Positions 52,707 through 61,472 are shown, numbered from the stretch's first letter. The stretch is DNA of 64,000 nucleotides from Sulfolobales archaeon (GCA_025058345.1 JANXEN010000001.1:196481-260480); one strand, 5' to 3'. A program made the numbers and translations. Notes: a model not told the origin generated them from the sequence alone.

Positions 52707-53804
52707 ATGGACGCTGGAAGTTCAAGTGATACTTGGTATTTGATACTGCTATTGATGTTTGCGATTTCATTTATACTTAACTTCACCGACATACCTCAGA
52801 GGATTCAGTTATGGAGGTTTGCATCATACATTAGGCGTAGGTTGATTCAGATGGATGAGATCGAGAGCGATGTTAGGCGTAGATTAATTAACTATCTCGG
52901 TAAGTTAAACATCAACTCACCTAAGGATGTTGTGGATAACTTCATGAACAATTACTTCCTAATAGAGCCAGTTGACATAGAACCTATAGACATCATTAAG
53001 AGACTTTCACATCTAATTAACGTTAGGGACACTAACGTTAAGACCTACGCGGAAAGGTACATGCCTGGGATACAGAAATCTGAGAGATATAATGCGATCG
53101 TAGCTTTAGAGATAGCTTCCGCCATTAACTTAGTTAATAAGGTCCTAAAGCATTACTTCAAACTGGGATTGAAGAATAATAATTGGGTATTACTTATGCA
53201 GTTAGCTCTTGAGATGCCTAACATAATCAGGATAGTTAACTCCTACAGCAAGGCATTAGACGCTTTCTTCTCAGGTACTCCCATAGGGGATGGTGCAGGA
53301 CCTCTACTGGTGAGGTACTTAGTTGGTAATTCCGAACCTAAACGTATAGCTGAGGACACGGTATATTATGAGACATTGATTAACGGTAGGAGGGTCTATG
53401 CTATTAAGGCTGAAGGTCCTGGGGCAAACGTAGGTAAACCCGGCGAAGCCGTTGAGAAGTTAGTTGATATGCTAGGCGGTAATGTTTCAAGAATAGTTAC
53501 AGTTGATGCAGCACTTAAGTTAGAGATAGAAGATACTGGTGAAGTAGCTGAAGGTGTTGGAGCTGCTATAGGTGATATCGGACCTGAGAAAATAGGTATT
53601 GAGAGGGCAGCGACTAAGTACGGGATACCGTTAGATGCGGTAGTTATTAAAATGTCACTTGAAGAAGCGATAAACACTATGACTAAAGAAGTTTACGACG
53701 GTGTTTTAAAGGCTTTTGAAAGAGTTAAAAATACGATAAATAGTGTAGGGGAGGGAGGTTCCATAATAGTAATTGGTGTAGGGAATACCGTGGGGGTGCT
53801 TTAG
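52707..53804 (+). CDS. DUF1512 family protein (membrane-anchored)
   Basis: 365 aa. One N-terminal membrane helix (about 10-27), a helical middle, then a soluble domain with GSPL-like TPIGDGAGPLLVRYL, AEGPGANVGKPGEAVEKL and VGAAIGDIGPEKIGIERAA. The family is archaeal and uncharacterised; the Gly-rich C-terminal domain may bind a nucleotide. It ends directly at the start of the next gene (no gap), and these two membrane-anchored proteins are likely co-expressed. Confidence 0.8.
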   Translation: MDAGSSSDTWYLILLLMFAISFILNFTDIPQRIQLWRFASYIRRRLIQMDEIESDVRRRLINYLGKLNINSPKDVVDNFMNNYFLIEPVDIEPIDIIKRLSHLINVRDTNVKTYAERYMPGIQKSERYNAIVALEIASAINLVNKVLKHYFKLGLKNNNWVLLMQLALEMPNIIRIVNSYSKALDAFFSGTPIGDGAGPLLVRYLVGNSEPKRIAEDTVYYETLINGRRVYAIKAEGPGANVGKPGEAVEKLVDMLGGNVSRIVTVDAALKLEIEDTGEVAEGVGAAIGDIGPEKIGIERAATKYGIPLDAVVIKMSLEEAINTMTKEVYDGVLKAFERVKNTINSVGEGGSIIVIGVGNTVGVL

Positions 53805-54107
53805 ATGATACAGCTACGTAATGCGTTAGATGTGTTTACGTTGGTCATGCTTATCGTAACGATAGTGCTCCTCATATACACCATGTCCGTAATGCTTATG
53901 CAGAGGGGTAAAGGGAAGACCCCTACGAATCCTAAGGTCGTTACTAAGGTGAGATGCGTTCAAAACGACTATAGTGCCGAGAGAGACTTCAGTAAGGGGG
54001 ACTACGTAGGGTTAGAGATAGGGAAGTGCCCGAAATGTGGCGATACACTAAAGGTCGAGGCAATTTACGCTGTTGGCGGCCCTAAGGAGAAGGATCAGCC
54101 GCTGTAA
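53805..54107 (+). CDS. Membrane-anchored zinc-ribbon protein
   Basis: 100 aa. A hydrophobic helix (about 9-33) is followed by a basic linker and a zinc site. One pair, CPKCG, is in the C-terminal half; a single Cys (RCVQND) lies before it, so the ribbon is partly degenerate. It is directly adjacent to the DUF1512 gene. It may work with it at the cytoplasmic face of the membrane. No known family. Confidence 0.65.
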   Translation: MIQLRNALDVFTLVMLIVTIVLLIYTMSVMLMQRGKGKTPTNPKVVTKVRCVQNDYSAERDFSKGDYVGLEIGKCPKCGDTLKVEAIYAVGGPKEKDQPL

Positions 54108-54187
54108 ATCTAACATACAATGCTTAGCGCTTAATGCGTTTTAAACCTAATTTAACTTTAAATCCGTATTAAACAGTAGGGGATTGA

Positions 54188-55039
54188 TTGATGAAGGTTC
54201 TTCAGTATCTGGTAGAGGCGATAGACCTAAGTGTGTATTCGTATATTAAACCAGCAGCGATTCATAGATATTCACTACAGGATCAAGATCTACATAAGTA
54301 TGTGAAGACATTATCAGTTGCATTGAATTACTACCTACAGGCATACAGTCTCGGTGAGTCAATAGCTAAGGGCGGCCTTGGGGTATCGTCTGCGAATTTA
54401 GGTAAGCTTATATCGCAGACAATTGCAGCATCATTCAGTAAGTTATCTGCTAAGACTGTCGTGGAACTACATCTAATGCTAATACCTACAGTCATGTCCA
54501 TTTCTTACGTATTATCTGTTGAACGTACCATGAACTTAAACACTTTCAGGAAGGCATCTGCTTTAATGCTCACGCATTCAGATGTTAAGGATGCTTTAGA
54601 GGTTTACGCAGTTCTTAAAAAGTTTGATAAGTATGAACGGATTCTAGCGGAGGTAGGAATTAGTGAAGGAATTATAAGGACAAACTCTATGAACTTACGC
54701 ACTCTATACCTAGCACTGGGCAAGCGGGTGTCACTGCTTAACACGTTAGTTGATAGGCTGGAAGTGATAATAGGTATGTCGAATAGATTCATTAAAACCT
54801 ATGACGAGACGTACGACTACAACATAGCTACGGTGTCCTCATACATTTATGGGTTAGAGTCGCTGTACGGTATTTCTCTAAAGCCGGACATCCTTAAAGA
54901 GCGTAACTTCATGAATGAATTATATAGACTTGATAAAGAGCTTAGGAGTAAGGGCTATAACTTTAACGATTTAATACCTGTTCTAACTGCATCGACGTTA
55001 TTGTCTCTATTCACGCTTGAGCATTCCGTTAGGAGCTAG
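54188..55039 (+). CDS. Helical protein of unknown function
   Basis: 283 aa, mostly alpha-helical, without signal peptide. SVALNYYLQAYSLGESIAKGGLG, MLIPTVMSISYVLSVERTM and RNFMNELYRLDKELRSKG are typical stretches. It may be related to CitG-like or other all-helical archaeal families, but I see no motif to support this. A clear TATA-poor gap of 80 bp separates it from the zinc-ribbon gene. Single gene. Confidence 0.6.
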   Translation: MMKVLQYLVEAIDLSVYSYIKPAAIHRYSLQDQDLHKYVKTLSVALNYYLQAYSLGESIAKGGLGVSSANLGKLISQTIAASFSKLSAKTVVELHLMLIPTVMSISYVLSVERTMNLNTFRKASALMLTHSDVKDALEVYAVLKKFDKYERILAEVGISEGIIRTNSMNLRTLYLALGKRVSLLNTLVDRLEVIIGMSNRFIKTYDETYDYNIATVSSYIYGLESLYGISLKPDILKERNFMNELYRLDKELRSKGYNFNDLIPVLTASTLLSLFTLEHSVRS

Positions 55040-55090
55040 TTTGGCGCCATTAACTGACTCACAAACACGTATAAATTCACTACGTGGAGT

Positions 55091-55816
55091 TTAATAGTTG
55101 ATTGATTCCTTAGGCGGTGTAGCGTTAATGACGGTTATCGCTTTTCTAGCGGGTAATGATACGTTATAGATTTTAACACCATCTAGGTCGGCCTCCAAAA
55201 TCCTGGAGTTATGTGCGTGGGCATGTATAGCTATAGTTGGCTTGACGTCTTTAAGGACATCCTCTATATATCTAGACCCCATGAAGGGTAGGACTTTTTC
55301 AGGTTCACCCTTTACAGTTGTGAATGTAGGTGCGTAATGCGATACATATATGGTTATATCCGCAACTTTCTTCGAATCGCTCAGTAATTTCTTTATCACA
55401 GCCGGTCTCTCCCTATATACTCGCTCAAGAATTGGTTTGTTCTTCCTCTGCCAGTAGGTGAGCTTCTCAAGAGCTCCTCTACTGCCTACTATCCCCACCT
55501 TCAAGTCATTGATATATACTATAGATAGAGAATCACTAAGCCACACAACCTCCGGATATTCGTTAATGAACTTCTCCTCAACTTCATGGTACTCCTCGTT
55601 ACCGAAGACAGCTATTATCGGTATACCTCTGAATTTAGACTTAATGCTATCCACTATCATCTTAAGTTCCTTAGCATTACCCTCATCAACCATATCTCCT
55701 GCAAAAATTATGAGGTCAGGTTTTGAGTTAATTAAGGATTTTAGGGATGCTAAGAATAAGTTGAAGTACCTACTACCATGTACGTCGCCGACAGCATACA
55801 TTCTAACTAACGACAT
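55091..55816 (-). CDS. Metallophosphoesterase
   Basis: About 241 aa. Calcineurin-like phosphoesterase: YAVGDVHGSRYF, IFAGDMVDEGN, AVFGNEEYH, VSHYAPTF and IHAHAHN in order supply the metal ligands. The track starts at 55861, but the first 15 residues do not look protein-like. The ATG at 55816 (MSLVRMYAVGD) fits better and has a TATA-like element just upstream. Substrate unknown; related archaeal proteins are phosphodiesterases. Confidence 0.88.
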   Translation of the reverse strand: MSLVRMYAVGDVHGSRYFNLFLASLKSLINSKPDLIIFAGDMVDEGNAKELKMIVDSIKSKFRGIPIIAVFGNEEYHEVEEKFINEYPEVVWLSDSLSIVYINDLKVGIVGSRGALEKLTYWQRKNKPILERVYRERPAVIKKLLSDSKKVADITIYVSHYAPTFTTVKGEPEKVLPFMGSRYIEDVLKDVKPTIAIHAHAHNSRILEADLDGVKIYNVSLPARKAITVINATPPKESINY

Positions 55817-55940
55817 CACAATCCTATAATATATCCAGCAATTAAAGTTTAATAGAATCAATGGAAGGTTCAGCTCTACATCATTAGTTTATTAAGTGCT
55901 ATAATTATTTATAAGGTACTCACGCATAGTATGATGGGGT

Positions 55941-56162
55941 ATGAATGCTATGGTTAAGCTGGTTGGTACGAACTCGGCTGGACATCTCGGTTGGGTAGTT
56001 AAATACTGCAGCATATGTAATAGGAAGTTAGTTGTAGGGAATGACGCAATATATTCCTGCCCTAAGTGTAGTTCAGTGAGTAATCTTCATTACTGCTTAG
56101 CTGATTACAAAAGACTTCATGGGAAGTGCCCACACTGCAAAAGCGACTTAGTACCAATCTAG
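55941..56162 (+). CDS. Small zinc-binding protein (RING-like cysteine pattern)
   Basis: 73 aa. Cys/His positions CSICNRK, CPKCSS, HYCLADY, HGKCPHC suggest two crossed zinc sites, as in RING or other treble-clef ligases and adaptors. The final CPHCKSDLV is typical. No ubiquitin-like system is visible here. Start could also be the next Met (55950). TATA TATTTATAAGG upstream. Confidence 0.7.
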   Translation: MNAMVKLVGTNSAGHLGWVVKYCSICNRKLVVGNDAIYSCPKCSSVSNLHYCLADYKRLHGKCPHCKSDLVPI

Positions 56163-56180
56163 TGTTAAAGGTAAAGGTCT

Positions 56181-56531
56181 TTGAGATCGTTTAAGGGTGT
56201 TAAGGAAGTATTTATAGATGACCAACTTAAACTCAACATAGTTGATTTCGGTAGTGAAGTGTTTGTCAGTGCTGACGTCGCAAGCATTCCTTGGTGTTAT
56301 AGCGTTGATCATGAAATCTCCATAGATAACGTGAAGGTTGTTTACTCTCATCTAGAAGTCCCTGACGTAGGGAAAGTTGAGGTAGTTGGCTCTAACGTCG
56401 CTGGAGACGTTAAGGTAATTAACGTCAAGTATAAGGTCAAAGATGTTAATTCATCAATTCATGCATATCATCAAATAATTAAGTACATCTCAGGCAGGTG
56501 TAACGAAGCCACATATAAAGCACCATCTTAA
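56181..56531 (+). CDS. Small protein of unknown function
   Basis: 116 aa starting at TTG 56181, 18 bp after the zinc gene. The strand-rich sequence (LKLNIVDFGSEVFVSADV, VEVVGSNVAGDVKVINVKYKV) suggests a beta-barrel or sandwich. It has no Cys cluster or membrane helix. Co-transcription with the small zinc protein is likely. No known family. Confidence 0.55.
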   Translation: MRSFKGVKEVFIDDQLKLNIVDFGSEVFVSADVASIPWCYSVDHEISIDNVKVVYSHLEVPDVGKVEVVGSNVAGDVKVINVKYKVKDVNSSIHAYHQIIKYISGRCNEATYKAPS

Positions 56532-56744
56532 GACCCACTGCTTACGTATAATAGGAAGTGTTTTACAGGTAATGATTCTACCCTAAATCTACTAGCAAAT
56601 AAATTCTTCGCTCTTAATACGTAACAATACGTAAATGATTTTATTCAGCAGTTATGGATTTACTCTCGATGATTCATCTCCAGGTCATATCGGTCTCAAT
56701 GTTTTAAAGGATTTTAAGTATTTAGAGCGTAGTTGGGGTAAATC

Positions 56745-57254
56745 TTGAGTGATGTAGAGTTACATTCATCGGAGTACATAGTATCTGAGCAAACATACCT
56801 CGTCGACTCCCTCGCCGACGATTTAGTTAGGGTGGCCTCTGTTATAGGCATTCTTAAAAGCATTGATGAAGGGTATGAGGAGTTAATACCTCTTCTTAAG
56901 ACTTTGACGTCAGAGTTAGTGATGGAACTTCACACAACTTCCTATGTGGAAGGCATAGTAGATGAGTTATGCGGAGTTATTTCTAAACGCCTCTGGGAGA
57001 TCGATGATGAGTTTAAACTATCAATACTTATAAATGATGTAGTATTCCTGGGTAAAATGATTAAGGAGGGTGTTAAGGACTCAGAATACGCTTCAGAAGT
57101 GCTAAACGAATTTATAGAGACGTTCTCTATAGACCTAACTAAATGTAAGACTCTACAGAGTGTTTTAAGTAGTGGGGACCCACATCTCATCCTTCAGACG
57201 GTGCTGATAGGGCTTGTGCTATCTGTTGGTGGGCTCAGCTATGATGGTGGTTAG
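56745..57254 (+). CDS. Acidic helical protein of unknown function
   Basis: 169 aa, strongly acidic and alpha-helical (TLVDSLADDLVRVASVIGILK-type pattern, EELIPLLKTLTSELVMELHTT, SEVLNEFIETFSIDL). No motif recognised. The 3' end overlaps the next gene, a C2H2 zinc-finger protein, so they may act together. TATA-like TTTTAAAGGATTTTAAG upstream. Confidence 0.55.
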   Translation: MSDVELHSSEYIVSEQTYLVDSLADDLVRVASVIGILKSIDEGYEELIPLLKTLTSELVMELHTTSYVEGIVDELCGVISKRLWEIDDEFKLSILINDVVFLGKMIKEGVKDSEYASEVLNEFIETFSIDLTKCKTLQSVLSSGDPHLILQTVLIGLVLSVGGLSYDGG

Positions 57255-57570
57255 TTTGTCTAGAGTTGATGTGCTGTCGGAGAGACTTATAGAGTTTGTC
57301 GCTAGGGTTGCATCAAAGATAAGTTACGATCAGCGGAAGTTAGTTGCTATCTCAGGTACCTCTATCCATAAGATAGTGGTTAACGTTGTTAATAGGGTAG
57401 CTGATTGGGTATCGGAGGATAGAGGAGGGCTTCTATGGTGTAGGTTATGTAATAGAGGTTCGTTTACTAAGAGAGGGCTTTACCTACATTTAGTTAGAGT
57501 CCATAATTTCGAGATAAAAAACATAGTTGAGGATGAATTACGTAGGGAACTAAGAACTTCAACTAATTAA
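57241..57570 (+). CDS. Protein with C-terminal C2H2 zinc finger
   Basis: About 109 aa. A helical N-terminal part (VDVLSERLIEFVARVASKISYDQRKL) is followed by a classical C2H2 finger: CRLCNRGSFTKRGLYLHLVRVH (C-x2-C-x12-H-x4-H). C2H2 fingers are rare in archaea outside viruses and plasmids but are found in Sulfolobus proteins of similar size. The track starts at GTG 57214; ATG 57241 reduces the overlap with the upstream acidic gene to 14 bp. Confidence 0.75.
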   Translation: MMVVSLSRVDVLSERLIEFVARVASKISYDQRKLVAISGTSIHKIVVNVVNRVADWVSEDRGGLLWCRLCNRGSFTKRGLYLHLVRVHNFEIKNIVEDELRRELRTSTN

Positions 57571-57679
57571 ATAATCTAAAACTTAAAGTAATTATTGGTT
57601 TATAAGAGATTATCTCTGAGAATACTTACACTAACCCGCGACTAACAAATGAGGCTTTACTATAATCAGCGGTCATTTA

Positions 57680-57726
57680 GGGATGGAGGAGCTCACCAAC
57701 TCACTTTTGGAGTCACTAATCATCCC
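57680..57726 (-). ncRNA. Candidate small structured RNA
   Basis: On the minus strand GGGATG (57721-57726) pairs with CATCCC (57680-57685); inside, GACTC pairs with GAGTT around a 7-nt loop. A TATA box (TTTATAAT, 57748-57755) predicts a start exactly at the first G of the stem, 26 nt downstream. It lies between tRNA-Met (upstream, same strand) and the convergent C2H2 gene. No C/D or ACA boxes are convincing. The 3' end is not defined. Confidence 0.4.
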
Positions 57727-57768
57727 TTAGATTAATTACATCCTTTAATTATAAACCTATACAGTAAG

Positions 57769-57856
57769 TGCCGCCGCGGGGATTCGAACCCCGGACCTCC
57801 GGATCTCCCAGCGACCGTATGAGTCCGGCGCTCTCACCAGACTAAGCTACGGCGGC
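57769..57856 (-). tRNA. tRNA-Met(CAU), elongator, with a 13-nt intron
   Basis: GCCGCCG/CGGCGGC acceptor, discriminator A, no encoded CCA. The anticodon stem CCGGA/TCCGG encloses 20 nt beginning CTCAT, so the anticodon CAU is at 57819-57821 and a 13-nt intron follows at about 37/38. T arm CGGGGTTCGAATCCCCG. The acceptor differs from the likely tRNA-Ile2 at 34.3 kb, supporting elongator Met. Confidence 0.88.
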
Positions 57857-58099
57857 ACCACTTTAGAATAGCTGAACAGCAGATTTAAGTTTTATGAGTT
57901 TAGTTTTGGGCATATTTTACGATTATACTACTTCATTACTTATTGGGGGGTATGAAGTAATTACTTCAATGCACAGCCTACATTGTTTGCAGTAATTTAA
58001 TGTAAAAGCTTAGTGACTGAGTAGGTAGAAATAATCTACTTTCAATTTTTAGCTCTTACTTGAAGATTATTGGGTTATTATGCGGAGACTGTAAGGAAG

Positions 58100-58225
58100 G
58101 GCGTGACCCCGACTTGGAGGGGCTGCAAGACCTCTCGGATCTCACAGCCTCCTCCAACGTGGCTAGCTTAACTTCCGGGATCTGACGAGTCCGGGTGTTT
58201 CCTAGCCACTATGGTCGGGGCCGCC
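58100..58225 (-). rRNA. 5S ribosomal RNA
   Basis: About 126 nt, minus strand. Conserved internal segment CCCGGAAGTTAAGC and CACCCGGACTCGT flank loops B/C. GCTAGCCACGTTGG and GCAGCCCCTCCAAG form the other arms. The termini GGCG-GCCCCGAC and GTCGGGG-TCACGCC pair as helix I. TATA CTTAAAAACC (about 58246) lies upstream on the minus strand. The gene is unlinked to 16S/23S, as usual in Thermoprotei. The exact ends are estimated from pairing. Confidence 0.9.
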
Positions 58226-58346
58226 ATTTTTTGATATACTTAAGGGTTTTTAAGCATTAATTACGTCAATGGATGTCGTGAGACTTTAGGCTACATATTC
58301 TGGAGTAGGTGTGACACCTACCTTAAAACTCTAACTTATCGTCTTG

Positions 58347-58460
58347 TGGTAGCCGGGCGGGGATTCGAACCCCGGTCACGGGGGACCTCCCCAGAGGGCC
58401 AGAGTCGGGGGTTTATATTAACTACCTGCCCCGCATCCTTGACCGCTAGACGACCCGGCT
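58347..58460 (-). tRNA. tRNA-Gln(CUG), apparently with two introns
   Basis: AGCCGGG/CCCGGCT acceptor (A1-U72, Gln type), discriminator A, CCA encoded, D arm GTCTAGCGGTCAAGGAT, T arm CGGGGTTCGAATCCCCG. From the anticodon stem GCGGGG to its partner CCCCGT there is about 45 nt, compared with 7 expected. CTCTGG in this stretch is the likely anticodon loop, giving CUG. About 24 nt before it and 14 nt after it would be introns. Boundaries unresolved; Glu was considered and rejected. Confidence 0.75.
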
Positions 58461-58520
58461 TCAATAATTCATATTTTAACTTAATTTATTAAGTTTTAAT
58501 GTCAATTAGCTCTGGGGCTA

Positions 58521-60011
58521 GTGATGTCATGGGTAGATGACTACGTTAAATCACTTTTTACTCTAAGAGATAGTGAGGTCTACGTAGTTGCTTCAGGCCT
58601 AACCACTTCAGGTCCTGCACATATGGGTACAGTTATGGAGGTCTTAATACCGTATACCATATCTAAAACCATTAGGTCTTATGGACGTAAGTCGCATTTC
58701 GTCTTTATCGCAGACACTATGGATTCCTTAGATAGTATACCTGCTCAACTCACCTCCTTTAAAGAGTTGAAGGACTACTTAGGTATGCCTTTGTATAAGG
58801 TTTTAGATCCTTACGGATGTCATAATAGTTTCGGATATCATTTCCTTGATGAGGTATTGCTTCTGATGAGTAAGTTATCTGTTGAGTGCGATGAGATATT
58901 AACCGCGGATGAATTGTATTCTGAAGGTTGGTACGACGATTATGCAAGATTATTTTTCAGTAGATTAGATGACGTTAGGAGTGTCCTAGAGAACACTTCC
59001 TTCAGGAAATTACCTCCTGACTGGAAAGGTATCATTAAGCCTATATGCAGTAGATGCGGTAGGAACGACACTACGTCAGTAACCTCCTTCAACAATGACA
59101 TAATAACGTATGTATGCAGTAGCTGCGGCTTTAAGGGGGATATGATTTTAGGAGATCACCGTTGGAAGCTTTTGTGGAGACTAGATTGGCCGTCAAGGCA
59201 GGACTTCCTAGGTGTTGATATAGAGGGGGGCGGTGTAGATCACTTCACTAGAGGGGGTTCCTGGGATACGGCAACAGAGATACATAGGAAGATCTTCGGT
59301 AAGGAACCACCCATCGGCTTCAAGTTTGGCTTCGTCCTCATAGATGGTAAGAAAATGAGTAAGAGTAAGGGGTTAGGGTCGCTATCCGATATTATGAAGT
59401 TCATACACCCATCAATTGTGAAGTACTTCCTACTCAAACATGACTTAGAGGAAAATAGAAACTTACGAATGGATCCTAGATACGTCCTCACACTTTATGA
59501 GGAATATAAGTTAGTGAGCGATGGTAAGTACCAAGATATTAAGCAGCTTAGAGCTTGGGAATTGAGTGGCGGTGTTAGATGGTCTACATCATTCGGTGAG
59601 CTATTGATATACTATCAAATATATAAGGATTGGGATTTAATCTCAAAGTTAATTAAGGATTACAAAACAGTCAACGATTTGAAGCAATATGTAGAGGAGT
59701 GGGTTAAGAATAACTTACTGCCTGATGAATACGATGTACAGCTTAAACCATCACAGCCGCCAAACTCTGCAGTGGACCTAATACTAGAATTCGTTGAATC
59801 AATTAACGAGTCGATGAGTGATGTTGACATACATAATAAGGTTTACGAGTTGGCTAGAGGTAGGGGGAGAGACCCATCAGAACTTTTCAGCGCCATCTAT
59901 ACACTGCTTTTCAGTAAGCCTAAAGGACCCAGGCTAGGTAAGTTTATTAAAGTGTTAGGCGTTGAGCAATTTAAAGCCATAGTTAATGAAGTCCTTAAGA
60001 CCTCGAAATAG
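58521..60011 (+). CDS. lysK: Lysyl-tRNA synthetase, class I
   Basis: 496 aa. HIGH-like TSGPAHMGTVMEV at about 32, KMSKSKG at about 280, and a zinc ribbon CSRCGRND...CSSCGF. The class I LysRS is found in most archaea and a few bacteria instead of the class II enzyme. A C-terminal anticodon-binding helical domain (390-496) follows. Start ATG 58524 or GTG 58521. It is divergent from the tRNA-Gln gene. Confidence 0.96.
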   Translation: MMSWVDDYVKSLFTLRDSEVYVVASGLTTSGPAHMGTVMEVLIPYTISKTIRSYGRKSHFVFIADTMDSLDSIPAQLTSFKELKDYLGMPLYKVLDPYGCHNSFGYHFLDEVLLLMSKLSVECDEILTADELYSEGWYDDYARLFFSRLDDVRSVLENTSFRKLPPDWKGIIKPICSRCGRNDTTSVTSFNNDIITYVCSSCGFKGDMILGDHRWKLLWRLDWPSRQDFLGVDIEGGGVDHFTRGGSWDTATEIHRKIFGKEPPIGFKFGFVLIDGKKMSKSKGLGSLSDIMKFIHPSIVKYFLLKHDLEENRNLRMDPRYVLTLYEEYKLVSDGKYQDIKQLRAWELSGGVRWSTSFGELLIYYQIYKDWDLISKLIKDYKTVNDLKQYVEEWVKNNLLPDEYDVQLKPSQPPNSAVDLILEFVESINESMSDVDIHNKVYELARGRGRDPSELFSAIYTLLFSKPKGPRLGKFIKVLGVEQFKAIVNEVLKTSK

Positions 60012-60092
60012 GTTTTAGTGACCTACACTTCATATAGGTTTAAAAACGCTAAAACCATCTACACTTGTATCGTATTGGAGTTGAAATACGTG

Positions 60093-60527
60093 ATGGAAAG
60101 CAGTAAGGTAAACGTAATAGATCTAAAACCCGGGATGGAAGACGTGCACGTTGTTGTGCGCGTTCTCAACGTGGGTAACCCTAAAGTCATTAGAACTAAG
60201 GCAGGAGAGAGGACGATTAGTGAAGCATTGGTAGGAGATGGTACTGGTAAGGTAAAGCTAACATTATGGGGACGGGTTGCAGGAACTATCACTGAAGGCG
60301 ACGTCATAGAAGTTGTAGGTGGTTGGACATCGGTTTTCAGGAATGAGGTGCAGTTAAACGTTGGAGGACGCGGTAAGGTTAATAAGGTTGACGCATCGTT
60401 AGCCCCCGAAAGTAGTGAAATACCTGACGCGATGCCTAAAGCACCTGAACAGGGTGGTCAGAGCGGAGGATTTAGAAGACCACCTCCGAGAGGCGGTGGT
60501 AGAGGTAGGTCTAGGGGTTGGAGATGA
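60093..60527 (+). CDS. ssb: Crenarchaeal single-stranded DNA-binding protein (SSB)
   Basis: 144 aa. One OB fold (about 1-110; IDLKPGMEDVHVVVRVLNVG, ISEALVGDGTGKVKLTLWG) followed by a flexible Gly/Arg/Pro tail (PRGGGRGRSRGWR). This resembles Sulfolobus SSB. The track's upstream start (60018) is rejected: a TATA TTTAAAAA (about 60039) would place the transcript start inside that region, and the family starts at MESSKVNVIDLKPGM. GGAG lies 13 nt upstream. A stop overlap with the next gene couples translation. Confidence 0.9.
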   Translation: MESSKVNVIDLKPGMEDVHVVVRVLNVGNPKVIRTKAGERTISEALVGDGTGKVKLTLWGRVAGTITEGDVIEVVGGWTSVFRNEVQLNVGGRGKVNKVDASLAPESSEIPDAMPKAPEQGGQSGGFRRPPPRGGGRGRSRGWR

Positions 60528-60841
60528 GTCAAAAAGCTGAAACTTACGAAAGGGTTAAAGAGCTCAAACCACTAAAAGCTGGGAATGAGCTCGGTTTCGA
60601 CGGCCAAAACTACTTAGTCGCACTAAGTGAAAACGACGTATATGCTTTAGCTGCAGGAGCTTACTACGTTTGGAGTCTATGCAGCGGTGAGAAAACCGTA
60701 GAGCAATTAGTTAAGGACATAACTGTAGAGCTCTCCACGGCCTCAGAAAGTAAGGAGAAGGTTGAGGAAGAGGAGTTAAAAGAACCTGTTGCCATGATAT
60801 TAGAGCAACTCGCCAAAGTAGGCTTAGTCTCCTATAAATAA
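60524..60841 (+). CDS. PqqD-like domain protein
   Basis: About 105 aa. YERVKELKPLKAGNELGFDGQNYLVALSENDVYALAAGAYYVWSLCSGEKTVEQLVKDITV and a final LEQLAKVGLVSYK match PqqD-type peptide-chaperone or RiPP recognition domains. A standalone domain next to SSB, without a radical SAM partner, is odd. ATGA overlap with ssb couples the two genes. The function may be unrelated to RiPP biosynthesis. Confidence 0.7.
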   Translation: MSQKAETYERVKELKPLKAGNELGFDGQNYLVALSENDVYALAAGAYYVWSLCSGEKTVEQLVKDITVELSTASESKEKVEEEELKEPVAMILEQLAKVGLVSYK

Positions 60842-60910
60842 CTCTATTAAAACTAATACTGTCGATTTTTAATCACTCATCCCTTATTAATTGTCATTTA
60901 ATTCGGAATT

Positions 60911-61381
60911 TTAGCTCTTAAGGCAGTTTTGATCTATGAGAATAACGTCATTCATAGGTACTCCAGCATCCATCAACTTCCTAACTAAATGATTAACAAC
61001 TCCATGTTCACAGATAAACATGTAGAGATGGGTGGAGTCACTCCTAATATCGCTGCATCCAAAACCTTTCACAGCAGGTTTAAAGCACCTATCCCCCATC
61101 AATAATTTAGATAGAAACGACTCATTCAATGTTTTATTAATTACTGCGACTGCACCTATCACTTGTGTTTGTGAGTTAGTGGTTAAGTAATCGATATGCC
61201 AGAACGATTTCTTATTTCTTAAGAAGTGCCTATATATACGTCTATAGATACCTCCTAAGCCTTTTCCAGACCCTACATATACGTAGATGCCTTTATTGAG
61301 GGTTATGCGGCCTAAACCGCCTACATCGATAACTAAGTCCTGAAGCAGATTAATTACTAAATAGTATACTCCACCAGTCAT
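60911..61381 (-). CDS. DUF123 GIY-YIG-type endonuclease-like protein
   Basis: 156 aa. YVYVGSGKGLGGIYRRIYRHFLRNKKSFWHIDYL is the GIY-YIG-like nuclease core with the catalytic Arg and His; FKPAVKGFGCSDIRSDSTHLYMF follows. DUF123 proteins are archaeal, and some act on UV damage or branch structures; the exact role is unknown. It stands alone on the minus strand, between PqqD-like and wHTH genes. Confidence 0.82.
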   Translation of the reverse strand: MTGGVYYLVINLLQDLVIDVGGLGRITLNKGIYVYVGSGKGLGGIYRRIYRHFLRNKKSFWHIDYLTTNSQTQVIGAVAVINKTLNESFLSKLLMGDRCFKPAVKGFGCSDIRSDSTHLYMFICEHGVVNHLVRKLMDAGVPMNDVILIDQNCLKS

Positions 61382-61472
61382 GTAATTTAGCCGACCAACT
61401 AATATTAAAACGCCAAGGTTTAATTTATAATGTGTTTCCCCTCAAAGGATTTGATAAAGCTTTTAAGTCATC

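Noticed and set aside
58100-58225. First read as an intron-rich tRNA
   Set aside because: No acceptor/T-arm pattern; the CCCGGAAGTTAAGC core and arm order identify 5S rRNA.
58347-58460. tRNA-Glu instead of tRNA-Gln
   Set aside because: A1-U72 acceptor and CTCTGG loop fit Gln; a CUC anticodon with U33 cannot be placed.
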